NCBI GenBank assembly: GCA_022539475.1
Contig: VCMS01000319.1
Span: 38,297-102,296 of the forward strand
Source of the DNA: Gracilaria domingensis
Taxonomy: Eukaryota > Rhodophyta > Florideophyceae > Gracilariales > Gracilariaceae
DNA: 64,000 nucleotides
Direction of reading: 5' to 3'
Shown here one piece after another: positions 10,336 through 21,432 of the stretch. The notes under the pieces are model-generated. The model made no database searches. It was not told where the DNA came from and worked only from the letters and a program-made list of their open reading frames with translations. A program made the position numbers and the translations under genes. How positions within the stretch are numbered: position 1 is the first letter of the stretch; each line of letters begins with the position of its first letter.

Positions 10336-13300
10336 ATGGGTGGATATCGATGTTCGACAGCAAGTAGATGCCCGTGCGTTCCTGGAAAGATAATCAGCCG
10401 TGTCACAGCATTTCGACATTATCGCGCTGCTCTGAAGCTCGAGAGAAGTTTAAACCCACGGCTGCCAAAAGCAGTTCCGCCTCCAACACAATTGGGCGAG
10501 GAACTTTCCAATCGCGACGAAGAAGGAACTCCTTCGACATCTACGAATACAAGACATCCAACAATTCAAGTTCTTAACACTGATTCTCATTCCAGTGATT
10601 CGAGGAACGGCACCAGAGATGAGCCCGACATATCAACTCAATCACTCTCTACGTTGGCTTCGAATGGATACGTTGGGTCCCGGCACTGGATGATACCAGA
10701 AAGTAATGTGCCTGGTAGGGCTCCGAGCCATATCTCTCCTGAGGTGGATTATTCAGCGAATGAGATCACATTCTCCTCTTCTGCAGCTAAATATGAAGAC
10801 ACAGGACAAGTAATATCTGCATCAGGGAGCATCTCGTACTTTGAGGAATCTCCGGAAGAGGAAGAACTTTTCTCCCCAGAGTGTGACCCAATTCTGTTGA
10901 GACTAAGTGATGAAGATAAACGCGAGATTGAAGACGTGGGAATCAGCGTCGATGACCACTTCCCCGATGACACTTCCAATGCATCAACTATGGGAGGAGC
11001 CTAATCGCCTTTTAAACAGTTGATGAAGTCTCACAGTTTTCTCATATCCTTTGCCATTAAACATGGGCAGGTTACAACAGAGATGATGAATGATTTGCTC
11101 CAGGATCGCGGAACATCTTACAAATCATGGGTTGGTGTGCGAAAGGCACTGTTTCGCGAGTCTCAAGTACAGTTGCAAATGTATCCGTATTGCTCCCAAT
11201 CTCATATGTTGTTGCTCTCTGAAGATCTTACGACGCGCAAACTGTGCCATCATCGGAGATGTAAATCAATACCAGCACCGATTTCAATGATTGGTTACAT
11301 TTCTCTAGAAGGACGTCTCAGAGCAAGACTAGGCATCCCATCTACCGGACCCCAATTGTATGAATACTATTGGAAGCAATTGAAGCAGTGCTTTGGTCCG
11401 AAGAGATGTGAGGTTTATGATGACTTTACGTCAGGACGGATTTTCAAGAACATCGTGACGCGCCTTGGCGGTGTGAATGAAGTCAGGTACGACATCTTCT
11501 TATCAATCTCTACAGATGGAGTCAACGCGTTCAAAAAGACAGAGTACAGCTACTGGCCAATAATTCTCATGCTTCTCAATACAGATCCGTCCGAAAGGTT
11601 TAAAGTGAGGAATGTGCTTCCCATATCTATTATTCCTGGCCCGAACGCTCCATCTGATCTCAATTCTTTCCTTATACCCCTCTTGCATGAGCTCCAGAAA
11701 CTTCGGTCGGGTATTGAAGTCAGAATGTGGGATGGCAAGACAAGAAAGATTCGAGTTCACCTCATCTATGTGATGGGTGACCTCGCTGCGCTGAAGAAAC
11801 TTACAAATCTGAAGGGTTACAATGCCTTGGTTCCGTGCAGGTTTTGTCTAATCGAGGGACACTATCTCGCGAGTAGGCGTCATGTCTACTATCCCCCATT
11901 TATCCAAGAGAAACAAGCGGGTAAAACTATCAACAGGAAATTATGGGATTCAAATCACCTTCCTCTTCGTACTCTCACAGCGTTCAAACACTCCATGCAG
12001 CACCTTCGAGAATGCGCTTCTTCCCTTTCAGCCGCTGAGCTGGCAAAAAGGTGCTAGGACTTGGGAGTAGAAGGGACTGATACCTGTATTCTCGTGGATT
12101 CCATGGAGTTTCTCGAACCATTCCATGGTTTTACGATCGATTTAATGCATCTATTATTTGAGAACATTGCTTCCGATATGATGGCTCTTTGTTGTCATGA
12201 CTGGATTATCTTTGAAGACATATCCTCTCTGCAATCGAAAAATATCCAAGCGCAGGTTAGTGGAAGACGTCGGAACGCGGGGCGTTTGTTCAATGATAGA
12301 ATAAGAAGACCACAAGACCTTTCTAAGCGCAACAGATGGAAAGCCACAGAGTGGAAAGCATTCGTAATGGATCTCAGCCTGATCGTCTTGGACGGTATTC
12401 TTCCTTCACATCTTCTCTCTGGATGGAGTTATTTTGTCAAACTCTGTCGGTTATTGTCAAAATGGACCCTGTTTGAATCCGACTTGTGCCGTATAGGACA
12501 CTTATCCAAGCGTTTCTATTCACATTTCGTGACTACGAACTACAAAGGAGCTCCCGAGCGTGTCCATCTCTGCAAGTATGTCTCCCATTTACTTCTACAT
12601 CTGGAAGACTCCGTAAGATCCTGTGGTCCCTTGTCATATCTGTCACAGTGGTCTGTCGAAAATTTCGTTGGTGCTCATAACCGGCAGTGCAATTCCACCT
12701 TCCGACTGGCGGATTCAGTACTGAGAAGATCAAACTACTCGAGTCAGCCAAGATGTACTGTGTTCTGAACGATATTAATTTGAGCCTCCGAGACGATGAC
12801 ATGATCGGGCAAAGAAGCTCATTAGTTCGGTGTAGTTCGAAGCCATATTTTGAAGGATACACCTTTCGCCATCCAAGAATGGTTCGCACATACCACGAAA
12901 TCTCGAGTAAGATCGGATGCGATTTTAAAGCGCTTCTTGAGTCGTACTTGCACCGCGAGTTCGGCTCTGGACATAGATCTCCATGTCAGGATCGGGACGA
13001 CGTTATCACTTGGGGCAGATTGGTGGACGAGAAGGCCGACGACGGATATCACACTATGTATGCTGGCTCGTTATTCAGGCGCGAGGAACTAATCACAAGA
13101 GCTTCCTGTTATGTTGTCGGCAAGTACCAGGGCAGCGCTGAAACGGAGATAGATTTGTTTTACGGGAAAGTTTTGATCTTCTTTGAGATGGATATAGATG
13201 ATGCAGTGAGTTTGCTTTGTCTTGCACGCTGGGTCGTCTCAGGGCTCGAGAGGGGCACTCAGAATCAACTCTTCAAGAAAGGTCTAGACACTGAAGATCG

Positions 13301-13493
13301 GGTGTTCACCACGTACTCAGTTGAGTCTGTTGACACAATTTCAAGGCAAATTTCTATCATTGAGCAGAGCGTCAAGAGCTACAAAAGGCCGAGGATGCAG
13401 AAGCGAACTTATTTCGTTGACGCCTTGGCAGGCTTCAATTTCCGTTACGATACGGAAGATGGGTTTGAGTACAGACTTCAGGGGCTGTTGTAA
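10336..13493 (+). pseudogene. Tnp2-type (CACTA/EnSpm) transposase, copy 1, pseudogene
   Basis: The transposase of a cut-and-paste DNA transposon. The order is an acidic N-terminal region (10336-11001), then a Tnp2 core with a Cys/His cluster (YPYCSQSHMLLL, CHHRRC). Next come the first catalytic Asp in ISTDGVNAFKKTEYSYWPI, then VLPISIIPGPNAPSDLNSFL, the second Asp in YVMGDLAALKKL, CRFC, then IDLMHLLFENI, an insertion of basic residues, and WSVENFVGAHNR near the third acidic site. These are the landmarks of Pfam Transposase_21. The C-terminal part (12687-13493) contains LFYGKVLIFFEMDI and is shared with the copy at 43588-46130. Breaks are TAA at 11002, TAG at 12055 and a frameshift near 12735. 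The TAA follows a CTAAT-like sequence and precedes a pyrimidine run ending in CAG, so an intron there is conceivable; the other two breaks look like real damage. Confidence 0.8.
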
Positions 13494-13978
13494 GGAGAAG
13501 TTTATCCTATGGATACACTTTTCGTTTTTCAAATTCTTTGTTTCCGGAACGCAATTGCTGATGAACTGCAAGCTTTATGCGTTCGTCCGCTTCTCCATCA
13601 TGATCTGCGTCGCGAACACTCAATCTACCCAATTGGATGATGCCAAAAACTCTCTAAGTCTTCTATCTCTGCCACAGTAAAACTTCGAGTAAATCAATTT
13701 CCTGTGTGTGGAAAAAGATGCTATCAAAATGAACATTCTCTTCCGCAACTGGATGAGAACTCAAGACCTCACTTCCCCTATGCATGGATACCATCTGAGA
13801 TGAACGAAAGAAGCTTCTGACAAATGGCAATCCTACATGACTCTCAAAGCTATCAAGCTATCAAAGATTAATTCCGAAAATCAAAAAGCCAAAAAATTTG
13901 GAGCAGTTTTCGTTTAGAGCTTGCCGCTCTCGCTTCTTATTCTCCACGTCGCTGTCACACCTCCGCCTTATCCGCTTC
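13494..13978. other. No gene recognised
   Basis: Sequence downstream of the transposase relic. Short frames only. Confidence 0.4.
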
Positions 13979-14174
13979 ACCTTTGCTCGCCACACTCAAC
14001 GGGTTAAATCTTTGTCGTAACCCGCTTTTGCCACCATCATGCGCAGCAATGCAGTTGTTTCGGTCTGGGACACTTCCTTCATCTGCCTTCTCACCATGTT
14101 CTCTGCTCGCGACACTAGACGGATAGGTCTAGGTCGCCTCCGGCTTTCGCAGACATCATGCGTCGCGGTGCAGT
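13979..14174 (+). repeat. Diverged direct duplication, ~120 bp period
   Basis: The stretch beginning with GCTCGCCACACTCAACGG at 13985 recurs as GCTCGCGACACTAGACGG at 14105. In both copies the following sequence ends with CATCATGCG and GTGCAGT-like blocks. The offset is 120 bases. This is a two-copy tandem duplication with substantial divergence. Confidence 0.6.
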
Positions 14175-15989
14175 CCCGGCGACCTTTTCGGGTATGTCGT
14201 CTTAACTTTTCAGCGGCGCTCCGGGAGACACCAGGGGGTGCTTTGTGTCATAACGGATGCATTTGTCGCAAGTACTTGGCTATGTAGGGCTGCGACAACT
14301 TTTGGGGAAGTTTGGGACCCCGAAAGGTACTCTGGAGATCTGAAAACATATGCCCGCTGCAGTTCATCGTTCATACTAACCACTGAAACCTGTCATTTGG
14401 TTGTGAGATACGAGCGCAACTGTTTGGTTCTTATATAACGCCTATTTACCGCTTAGTTCTGCTGTACGGCTGTGTTCTCGATGCTTTGCAGATCGAATGG
14501 ATATGCATCCTACTCTGCTTCACCTTATCTAATCTCTCTGCAACAGTGGTGTTGTTGCGATGAATACAATCTTACGAACTTGTGCAACATGAATTCGTCT
14601 TCGAACGGAGAGCGGAAGCTCTCATTAGCCGAGGTTAGGACGCTGGTATTTTGAGTCAGAAACTGTGATTAGGCGTACGCTTGGGCGTACGCTTGCATGG
14701 CATGGTTGAGAACAATCCGACAATTCCGGGAACGCCTCTACTTTATTTCTTCGCATCTGCAATCATGTTCTTTCACAGCACGGTTTGTGTTCCATTGTAG
14801 TACTTAAGTTGGAGGTCAAGCGCTAAATACTAAGGCTCTCATATCTAACAAAGAAGTTATACGGTACAACCAAACTCTGCGATTCGTTCCTTCGAGTTCC
14901 TTTTCTTTTCTTTGCACGGTTTCAAGTTTGTGATCTGTTCGAGCGTTACAGGTTTCAAAGGTCGCTGTTGGTCCGAGAGATGTACACGGTGATAACATCA
15001 TGCACTTCCTACCAATCGAGGTGCAACACGTGATGCGTACAGCGTTCTGACCCCTTTGTCCTGGACGTTCTTGCGGATACTTTGTTGTCGTAGTCACTGA
15101 CCAATGCTGTCAGGGGGGTACCACTCGGCCTCAGCGCCATTGAAGGAAGCTAGCAGAGGGTCTCATCTGGTACGTTACATCAGAAGATAATCTGGAGTAG
15201 AAGAAAAGTGCGTTCTAACATCAACATCGAGTATGTACTGATACTAGTAGGAAAGGAGAAACTTTGCTCCACTTTAAGTGGGAGCTCTTAACTTGTACGC
15301 ATATTCTTCAATTCAAACTTGCTCCCAGTATATCAGCACATGTGCTCAAACTGTTCTACAATCTGTCGTTTCTACATCGCGTGTCTTTGTACGAAGAGGA
15401 TTGCACATGGGTAATCGTGATCATCGCTTCTTCTCTGTTTCTTTGACTGCAGTCTATTTACGATCACATATAATAGCAAGCGGTCCTGTTGCCCCTTTTC
15501 TAACTCATGTTCTTCATGACCTACGATCGTTGCGTGTTACTTTCTGCGCTCGTTTCTCCCTTTCTGCTTGGATAGTATCGCATCTGTGATACTTTTGATA
15601 CAACCTAATTATCTTTTCAGGCAATTGTGTGACTGAAGTCGTTCTCACTTCTCGTACCACCTATGGCTTACGTGATTGGGCAGCCCCAGTTCGCGATGAG
15701 GGGTTTGTTGCGACTGCGATTTGTCAAGTGTACGGCTGACTTGAATGGCTGGGATGTTCAGCAGGGAGGGATGCTGACGTGGTGACTCCATGATTGATGG
15801 AAGTTGGTCTCGCTTTCCGTACAGTGACCGGCTTTCGGGCTCTTAATGTGTACCAGATGAGGGAAGGTGATGTCGTATATCATTATTACACCTTCCGTTG
15901 TCCGAATGGTTTCCCTGACTTGCTCCTCGTACAAGCAATGATATTCATACGTTGAGCCAGCATTACCTTTCATGATCTGAATGTTCTTT
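14175..15989. other. No gene recognised
   Basis: No supported gene. A tiny tandem pair, GGCGTACGCTT, occurs at 14672-14682 and 14684-14694. From about 15640 the sequence becomes T/G-rich and grades into the minisatellite that follows. Confidence 0.4.
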
Positions 15990-16570
15990 TGGCTTCGATT
16001 CCGTGATAGTTATGTGATCGTTGATATGATTCAGTCACGGTTTTTCTGTTGTCAGTGGGGTTCGGTCCTGGCTCACATGGTAGTGCTGTGATTGGTGGCG
16101 TCGATCAGAAATCAGTCTTACAGTCTCTTCCTTCGTAACTTGGATGGTATGCTGGGCTCAACGGTAGTGATGTAACCGGTAGCGGAGCATAGAGTCTATT
16201 CTCGCCTTACGAGTTCTCAATGGGTTTCTGACTTGGGTACAATCAGAGTGATGTTCCCGGTAGCAGAACCCGGAGGTCAGTCTCGCGTTTCCTTACTTGA
16301 GTGGTGTGCTGGGGTCATCAACAGGGATGTGACTGGTGATGGAGCTCAGAGGTTAATCTCGCCTTTCGATTTCTCACTGTTGTGCTGGCGTGGGTCTAAT
16401 GGTAGTGATAGGAGTGATCTGTGTTGAGTTCTGGTGTCGCCTATGGTCTTGTGCACAGTGTTTTGGCTGTGATTCAATGGTAATGAAGTGAGACGGGGAT
16501 CGGTGGTGGATTTCTCGGTGTTCTTTTGCGTTCGGAATGTTCCTCAGACTTGAGTTCACTGGTATTGATG
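15990..16570 (+). repeat. Degenerate minisatellite, ~78 bp unit
   Basis: Successive units start near 15992, 16068, 16152, 16232, 16309, 16385 and 16463, giving spacings of 76, 84, 80, 77, 76 and 78 bases. Each unit begins around CTGGGCTCAATGGTAGTGAT, continues with a GTGACCGGTAGCGGAGC-like segment, then a GTCTCGCCTTTCG-like segment and a short T-rich end. Units differ at many positions, so the array is old. Weaker echoes extend left to about 15770 and right to about 16760. Minus-strand ORFs across it are by-products of composition. Confidence 0.75.
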
Positions 16571-17330
16571 TAATCCTTCACGTACTTTGGTCTGGTCTTT
16601 CGTGTTTGCTATGGGGGCCCACAGTGAGTTACGATTTGTCTCGGTGATGGGCGATGCAGTACATATTTGCATTTCAGGTATTGCGTAGCTGGGTGGATTG
16701 CCTTTACTAGTGTTGATGTGTGTTCGTGAATGGTTTCGGTCTCATTTCTTATCTTATGTGGCAATCTCGGCTGTGATGAATCGATGATGGATGTCATGGG
16801 AATAGGAAAAAGTGAAATGTTCCTCACAAACCCTGCAGAGTACTTGATGTCAGAGCATGTGAGCGCTGTCATTGATGGTAAATGATCTATTCAGACACGA
16901 TGTGAACTCTACTTTTGGTCATTGAACGCTCTATCGTTGTTCGTCACCTTCCCTGTAAATATTCCTGTAGATTGTAGCAACACAACCGTAGGATATCATG
17001 GAAGTCTCATGCATACCCCGGTACAATATTCAGTACGTGCGCAGTGTGCCTCCAGTGAAACATGACCGTGGTAATGGAGGAGTAAGGAAAGATAAATGTA
17101 AATATCTGTATTGAATCAATGGAAATTTGTTTACAGAAACTTTATTGAAAGTTTACCTCCTCGGTCAATGACCTTCCCCTTATGACACGTGGTCATGAGC
17201 AGCAGTTCTTACAGACATATGCAGGTAGTTTAATCAATTTCATGATGATTATTAGCTTAACATTCTTTGAAAAGTTATCGAAATCTTAATGAGTCTATAA
17301 TGAGAGTGTTTTACCTGGGGACGTCCAAGT
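16571..17330. other. No gene recognised
   Basis: Faint continuation of the minisatellite to about 16760, then plain sequence. Confidence 0.4.
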
Positions 17331-17368
17331 TGAAGAATACTGATCGTCCGGACTATCAGTATTCTTCA
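17331..17368. other. Perfect 14 bp inverted repeat (hairpin)
   Basis: TGAAGAATACTGAT at 17331-17344 and its exact reverse complement at 17355-17368 flank a 10-base loop. It could be a small foldback remnant; nothing next to it identifies a gene it would regulate. Confidence 0.7.
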
Positions 17369-17513
17369 GTTTCCTTTTCATCCCTGCTGTTGAGATAATT
17401 ACCGAATTTGGAGGGAGTCAATTCCTAGAGCCCTGATAAACGGTGTCGGAAGCTGCGTAAGGTTGAATCGATACTAATGATATCATTTGCGACGCCTGAT
17501 GTACTCCTGTTCA

Positions 17514-17758
17514 CAAAGCAAAACTTGTTGAAGGAAAGGTCACATGGTTCTCACTACAGTTCCATTGAAAAGGATTCGTTTGGCAAATGCAGTATGAATA
17601 ACGTCATTGAATGGTGAGCAAGGGTTTTCTTCATTGATGTTTCCATGAGTGTGATTTTTGAAAAAGTTAATTTCCTCGAAAGTGCCCTGAAGTTCAATGA
17701 GAAGCGTCAATTTCATTTACCGAATCATAAATACTCCATGAAGACGGGCTCTTCTAGG
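17514..17758 (+). repeat. ~245 bp dispersed repeat, copy R1
   Basis: Most diverged of four direct copies. It shares the order GCAAAACTTGTT, a TCATTGAA segment, TTTCCATGAGTGTGATTTTT, GAAAGTGCCCT and a CAATTTCATTTACCG segment with the copies at 18022, 19639 and 19970. Confidence 0.7.
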
Positions 17759-18021
17759 TTTATGCCGGTGCACAAGGTGACGTTCCGCATGGTTAGTAGC
17801 TGAAGCAAAATTGAATGCATTTGTGAACTGTGATTGAAATCATACCTTTGTATTAACTTTTTTCAGTACGCAATAGTGTACTGATAGCTTTGCTGATAAG
17901 CGTGAAGTAGATCCTGGACTGCTAGTTAGTGTCATGAATCGTTCGTTGGTGTGATGATTTAACCAGACCAAGGGGCAGAATACTCTTCCCCAGTAGATTC
18001 AAAACCTGCAGACGACAACAA

Positions 18022-18270
18022 ACCCAGGCAAAACTCGTTAAGGGAAAACTAAAGGGGTTTCAGTAGAGTTGCAGACAAGATGACTTGTGTAGTAGGGTAA
18101 TATGACCAGCGTCATTGAAAAATAAGTAACTTTTTGTTTCACCGACATTTCCATGAGAAAGATTTTTTGAAAAAATTAAATTCCCCGAAAGTGCCCTTAC
18201 ATTTGATTGAAAGGCATCAATTTCATTTACCGCCACATGATGATTCAGTGAAACTGGTTTTTGCTAGAGA
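18022..18270 (+). repeat. ~245 bp dispersed repeat, copy R2
   Basis: Starts at ACCCAGGCAAAACTCGTTAA and ends near TTTTTGCTAGAG. Very close to copy R4. Its second half lies inside the open frame that leads into the accessory-protein relic at 18134, so the repeat may be the 5' part of that gene family. Confidence 0.8.
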
Positions 18271-18655
18271 TCGCCTAGTTGTGGAACGTGGTACGCGAAC
18301 CTTTAGCGCTTTGAAGAAAGAATTTCTTTCCTAGTCCTTGCAGCTGGAGCGAAGGCTCATTGAGAGCTGCAGCGTTCCTAATGCTGCCCAGAGTGGTTGG
18401 GGAGTGCATGAGTCTATCAAAGAAGCCATTGAAAGAGAAGGGAAGGGCACTGCAGAAGCCCGTAAGCCAAAGAAGAAGAAGCAGAGAAGAATCAAAACGC
18501 GGAAACTTGCGCAGCATTACGTGATGCCGTCATTGAAAGAAGACTGTCAACCGCTCCTTCTCATCTCGAGCGAAATTCTGAACGTGGTCATCAAGCAGAA
18601 AAGGATGGGTCTAGAAGATTGGCAAGTATTTCGCCGAATTAGAAGGGGTGCATAA
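18134..18655 (+). pseudogene. Relic of the transposon accessory protein family
   Basis: Plus-strand frame 18134-18655 with one TAG at 18332-18334. Around and after the stop it matches the 461-residue protein at 47868-49253: VERGTRTFSALKKEF here against IERGTRTYISVKRDF there, and AAQSGWGVHESIKEAIE against AAQGGWVLNEFLKEAVQ. Both then enter an alanine/lysine block (TAEARKPKKKK against AAEARKRENKKK). After 18655 the frame is lost, though a second basic frame, 18775-19026, may be more of the same gene. Its 5' part coincides with a copy of the ~245 bp repeat. No Tnp2 sequence is visible upstream on the minus strand, so this copy has lost its partner or was carried alone. Confidence 0.65.
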
Positions 18656-19638
18656 AAAAGTTCGAAGAAAAGTGCATGTGAGCCGCGCACGAATTCTTGG
18701 CACTAATCGTAGCGCGAGAGACGGTGAGATTAGCGAAATATATGGAGATGAATCTGAGGAAGAGTTCGCAGTAGATGGAGAGCCAAACGGAGAATATGTT
18801 TAAGATAAAGGCAACGATCTTTCGCATGCGCAAGGAACTTTTATTGACTAAGATATCAGCGCCACGAGAGTTGCAAAGGTCACAAGATATGAAACTACTT
18901 GTGAAGAAGCGTACGGGGAGCTTGAATTCATCTCTCAAGACCTTAGTGAGCTATGTATGTGACAGTGTTTTGTGGAAGAGACGGCAACGATCCACTGTTG
19001 GTAAAAAGCAGCATCGAAAATCATGAATTCGTCTTCACCAACTCAATAAAGCGGCTAGTACGGGTTCGAGAAAAGCCTCAGTTTAACCGGCGTACGCTAC
19101 ACCAAGATCTCTAGCGGAAGAACAGATGCATAGTCCACATCACTGATAATTCCAGCAAGCATCGTCAGCGAAGAGCGATGAAGACGAAGAAAGCTGAGAA
19201 GACCCATCATGAATTTGCTTCCAAGTCGTCGTTGGGTATGATCACCTGTAATCTGAGAACGAGGAGTATCATCGATGGAGTCAATACTAGCATTTCTCGT
19301 CTCCAACTCTTGTCTCTAGTAGTTCCGTAGGACACAACAGAGATTATTGGCAGCCCATTTGGTTGAGTTTGAATTGTACTTGGCGCAATCTGTTTCTTTT
19401 GTGATGAATGGTTTATGATTAAAGATCATTTGATTGTCTGTCCCTAAGTATGTTTGACATACGCTGTGGAGGGGTAATTGAAGGTTCTCAGCCCGAATGA
19501 AAATCAAGCGCCACATTTTCATCATCCAGTAGGCTGTGCTTGAACCAATTGTCGAACTGCGTTTGTCAATATCCAGCTTCTTAGTGCTGACAAAAATGTA
19601 CATAATTAGGAGCTTATTGGGTTCAAATTTTGACTAAT
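18656..19638. other. No certain gene
   Basis: A possible broken continuation of the accessory relic up to about 19026. The remainder shows only short minus-strand frames without recognisable features. Confidence 0.35.
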
Positions 19639-19881
19639 ACCCAGAAAAAACTCGTTAGGGGAAATTAAGAGGGCTTTCAATAGACGTGTATGCAAGATGC
19701 CTGGTGTAGTAAGGTAATATGAGCAATTCAATTGAAGTAAGGGTTTATTTCATTGTTTTCTTCTTGAGTGTGATTTTTTGAGAAAAATTACTTTCACGGA
19801 AGTGAATTGGAATTTCAATGACGAGTGCTATTTCCGTTTTCGGCACCATGATGCTTCAATGACAACGGGTTTTTGCTACGA
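19639..19881 (+). repeat. ~245 bp dispersed repeat, copy R3
   Basis: Begins with ACCCAGAAAAAACTCGTTAG and includes TGGTGTAGTAAGGTAATATG and GTGTGATTTTTTGA. More diverged than R2 and R4 in its second half. Confidence 0.75.
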
Positions 19882-19969
19882 ATATCTTAGCTAGCCGTGG
19901 CACAATATTATATCTTTCAGTGCCCTTATGGACAGTAAATTGTTCCCAAGTGAATCCAACTTTGAGCCG

Positions 19970-20218
19970 ACCCATGCAAAACTCGATAAGGGAAGACTAA
20001 AAGGGTTTTCAGAAGACTTGCAGACAAGATGACTGGTGTAGTAAGGTAATTTGACCAACGTCATTGAAAAATAAGTAACGTTTTGTTTCACTGACATTTC
20101 CATGAGTGTGATTTTTTGAAAAAATTAAATTCCTCGAAAGTGCCCTTTCATTTTATTGAAAGGCATCAATTCCATTTACCGCCACATGATGATTCAATGA
20201 CAATGGGTTTTGCTAGGG
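19970..20218 (+). repeat. ~245 bp dispersed repeat, copy R4
   Basis: Begins with ACCCATGCAAAACTCGATAA and ends near GGGTTTTGCTAGGG. Nearly the same as R2; both translate to a peptide containing KKLNS.KVP.H.IERHQFHLPPHDDS, suggesting they derive from a coding segment. Confidence 0.8.
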
Positions 20219-21432
20219 CGAACGGAGACCAGAGGGATACGTTGCCAATTTTTTCGAAATTTAGGCCAGTTTGGACAAGATTCGGGGTTTCCTCGTAAAA
20301 CTTCTCTCCTCTATACGTATAAAAAACTTCTTCCCTTGGTCGTTTCCGGAACATTCTTCGCGGATACTTGTGGGTCTTTCATAGGCTACCTTCGCGCATT
20401 CAGAATAAGGTTTCTTCGGGCTCCAAACTGCAGGCCAGATTTCGGTCCCTATATGAACCTATTTTGAACACAAGCGGTACTCTTCTAGCACGCTTTATTG
20501 GTATCAAATAGCCTCTAGAAGCCCGTATATGTTCCATTAGAGATGTACATTGTGGAATAACACAGGTTTTCGTCTGAATGAACACAGATGCCGAGAAGTA
20601 AAGGTTTGGATAAACAACTTGCTCCCTGCTGATAACGCTGACGAATAGCTTATTAAGTCACATAACCCATTGAACCCGATTATGATCCAAAATATTGAAA
20701 TATATGGCTTTATGCACACTAAAAGGTAAGAACATATAGTCGGACTACGCATGGGAAGAACATTTGACGAAGCAACGATTTTTCCTACATTTCAATTACA
20801 ATCTCTTAAGAGTATCTTGACAAACGAGGCATGCATAAGAGACCCCTGCTAAAATTTACATTCGTAACGTAAATGTTGTGAACTGAGATCAGTTAAGAAG
20901 GTTCTGCTCGGCATAAAAAAAGCTTCTTGGGTAATCAATTACAAAATTTTTGATGCTGTGGTAATATCAGTTTACGAATTTGTACCTTCTGAACGTAAGC
21001 AGCATATGCTTCTTCAATTACGAAATTTGTACGTAGTTTTGTGCCATCATTCGCGATTTAGAACGCGGTCTAAGAATTGCTATTTGCAAGCACATCTATG
21101 AGAAGTTGGAATTTGACATGCGACAGGCATTTAGCGTTACATCACAATACCAGATATTTTGCTTCATAATTAAAACATTTTGAAAATAACTTAGTACAAA
21201 GAATAAGTATATTCATATTCGTCTATCTTATATTTAATGAAAAGTACTTTTTAAATTAATTATTGCATTTTAAATTTTTTATTTAATTTCCTTTCTTTAC
21301 TATCCTCCAATATGTTCAATATGAGCTTGGCACACTAATTACTAGTACGATAGTACGCTTCAACTACAATCTTGAGCACTGTATTGCCCGATTTCTGTTT
21401 CGTTTGGAAACATAGACGGAAATGTTCTGAAC
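20219..21432. other. Intergenic region upstream of the GT2-GT32 gene; AT-rich near the gene
   Basis: No coding frame of note. From about 21160 to 21310 the sequence becomes strongly A/T-rich with runs of T and A, and probably holds the promoter of the gene at 21433. No TATA box or initiator can be fixed by eye. Confidence 0.35.

Larger units (their letters stand above)
8756..13493. mobile_element. Decayed CACTA-like DNA transposon, copy 1 (coding span)
   Basis: The divergent accessory gene and Tnp2 transposase together give a coding span of about 4.7 kb. True ends were not found: I looked for matching terminal inverted repeats beginning CACTA near 8.4-8.7 and 13.5-13.8 kb and saw none that pair. 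Coordinates therefore mark coding remains, not element boundaries. Confidence 0.55.

Noticed and set aside
11002-11040. Intron instead of a stop in Tnp2 copy 1
   Set aside because: A CTAAT, pyrimidines and CAG are present, but no convincing matching donor could be fixed, and the other breaks in the gene cannot be introns. Kept only as a remark.
20281-20345. TACGTATAAAAAA as a TATA box
   Set aside because: It is more than 1 kb from the gene at 21433, and no gene starts directly downstream.
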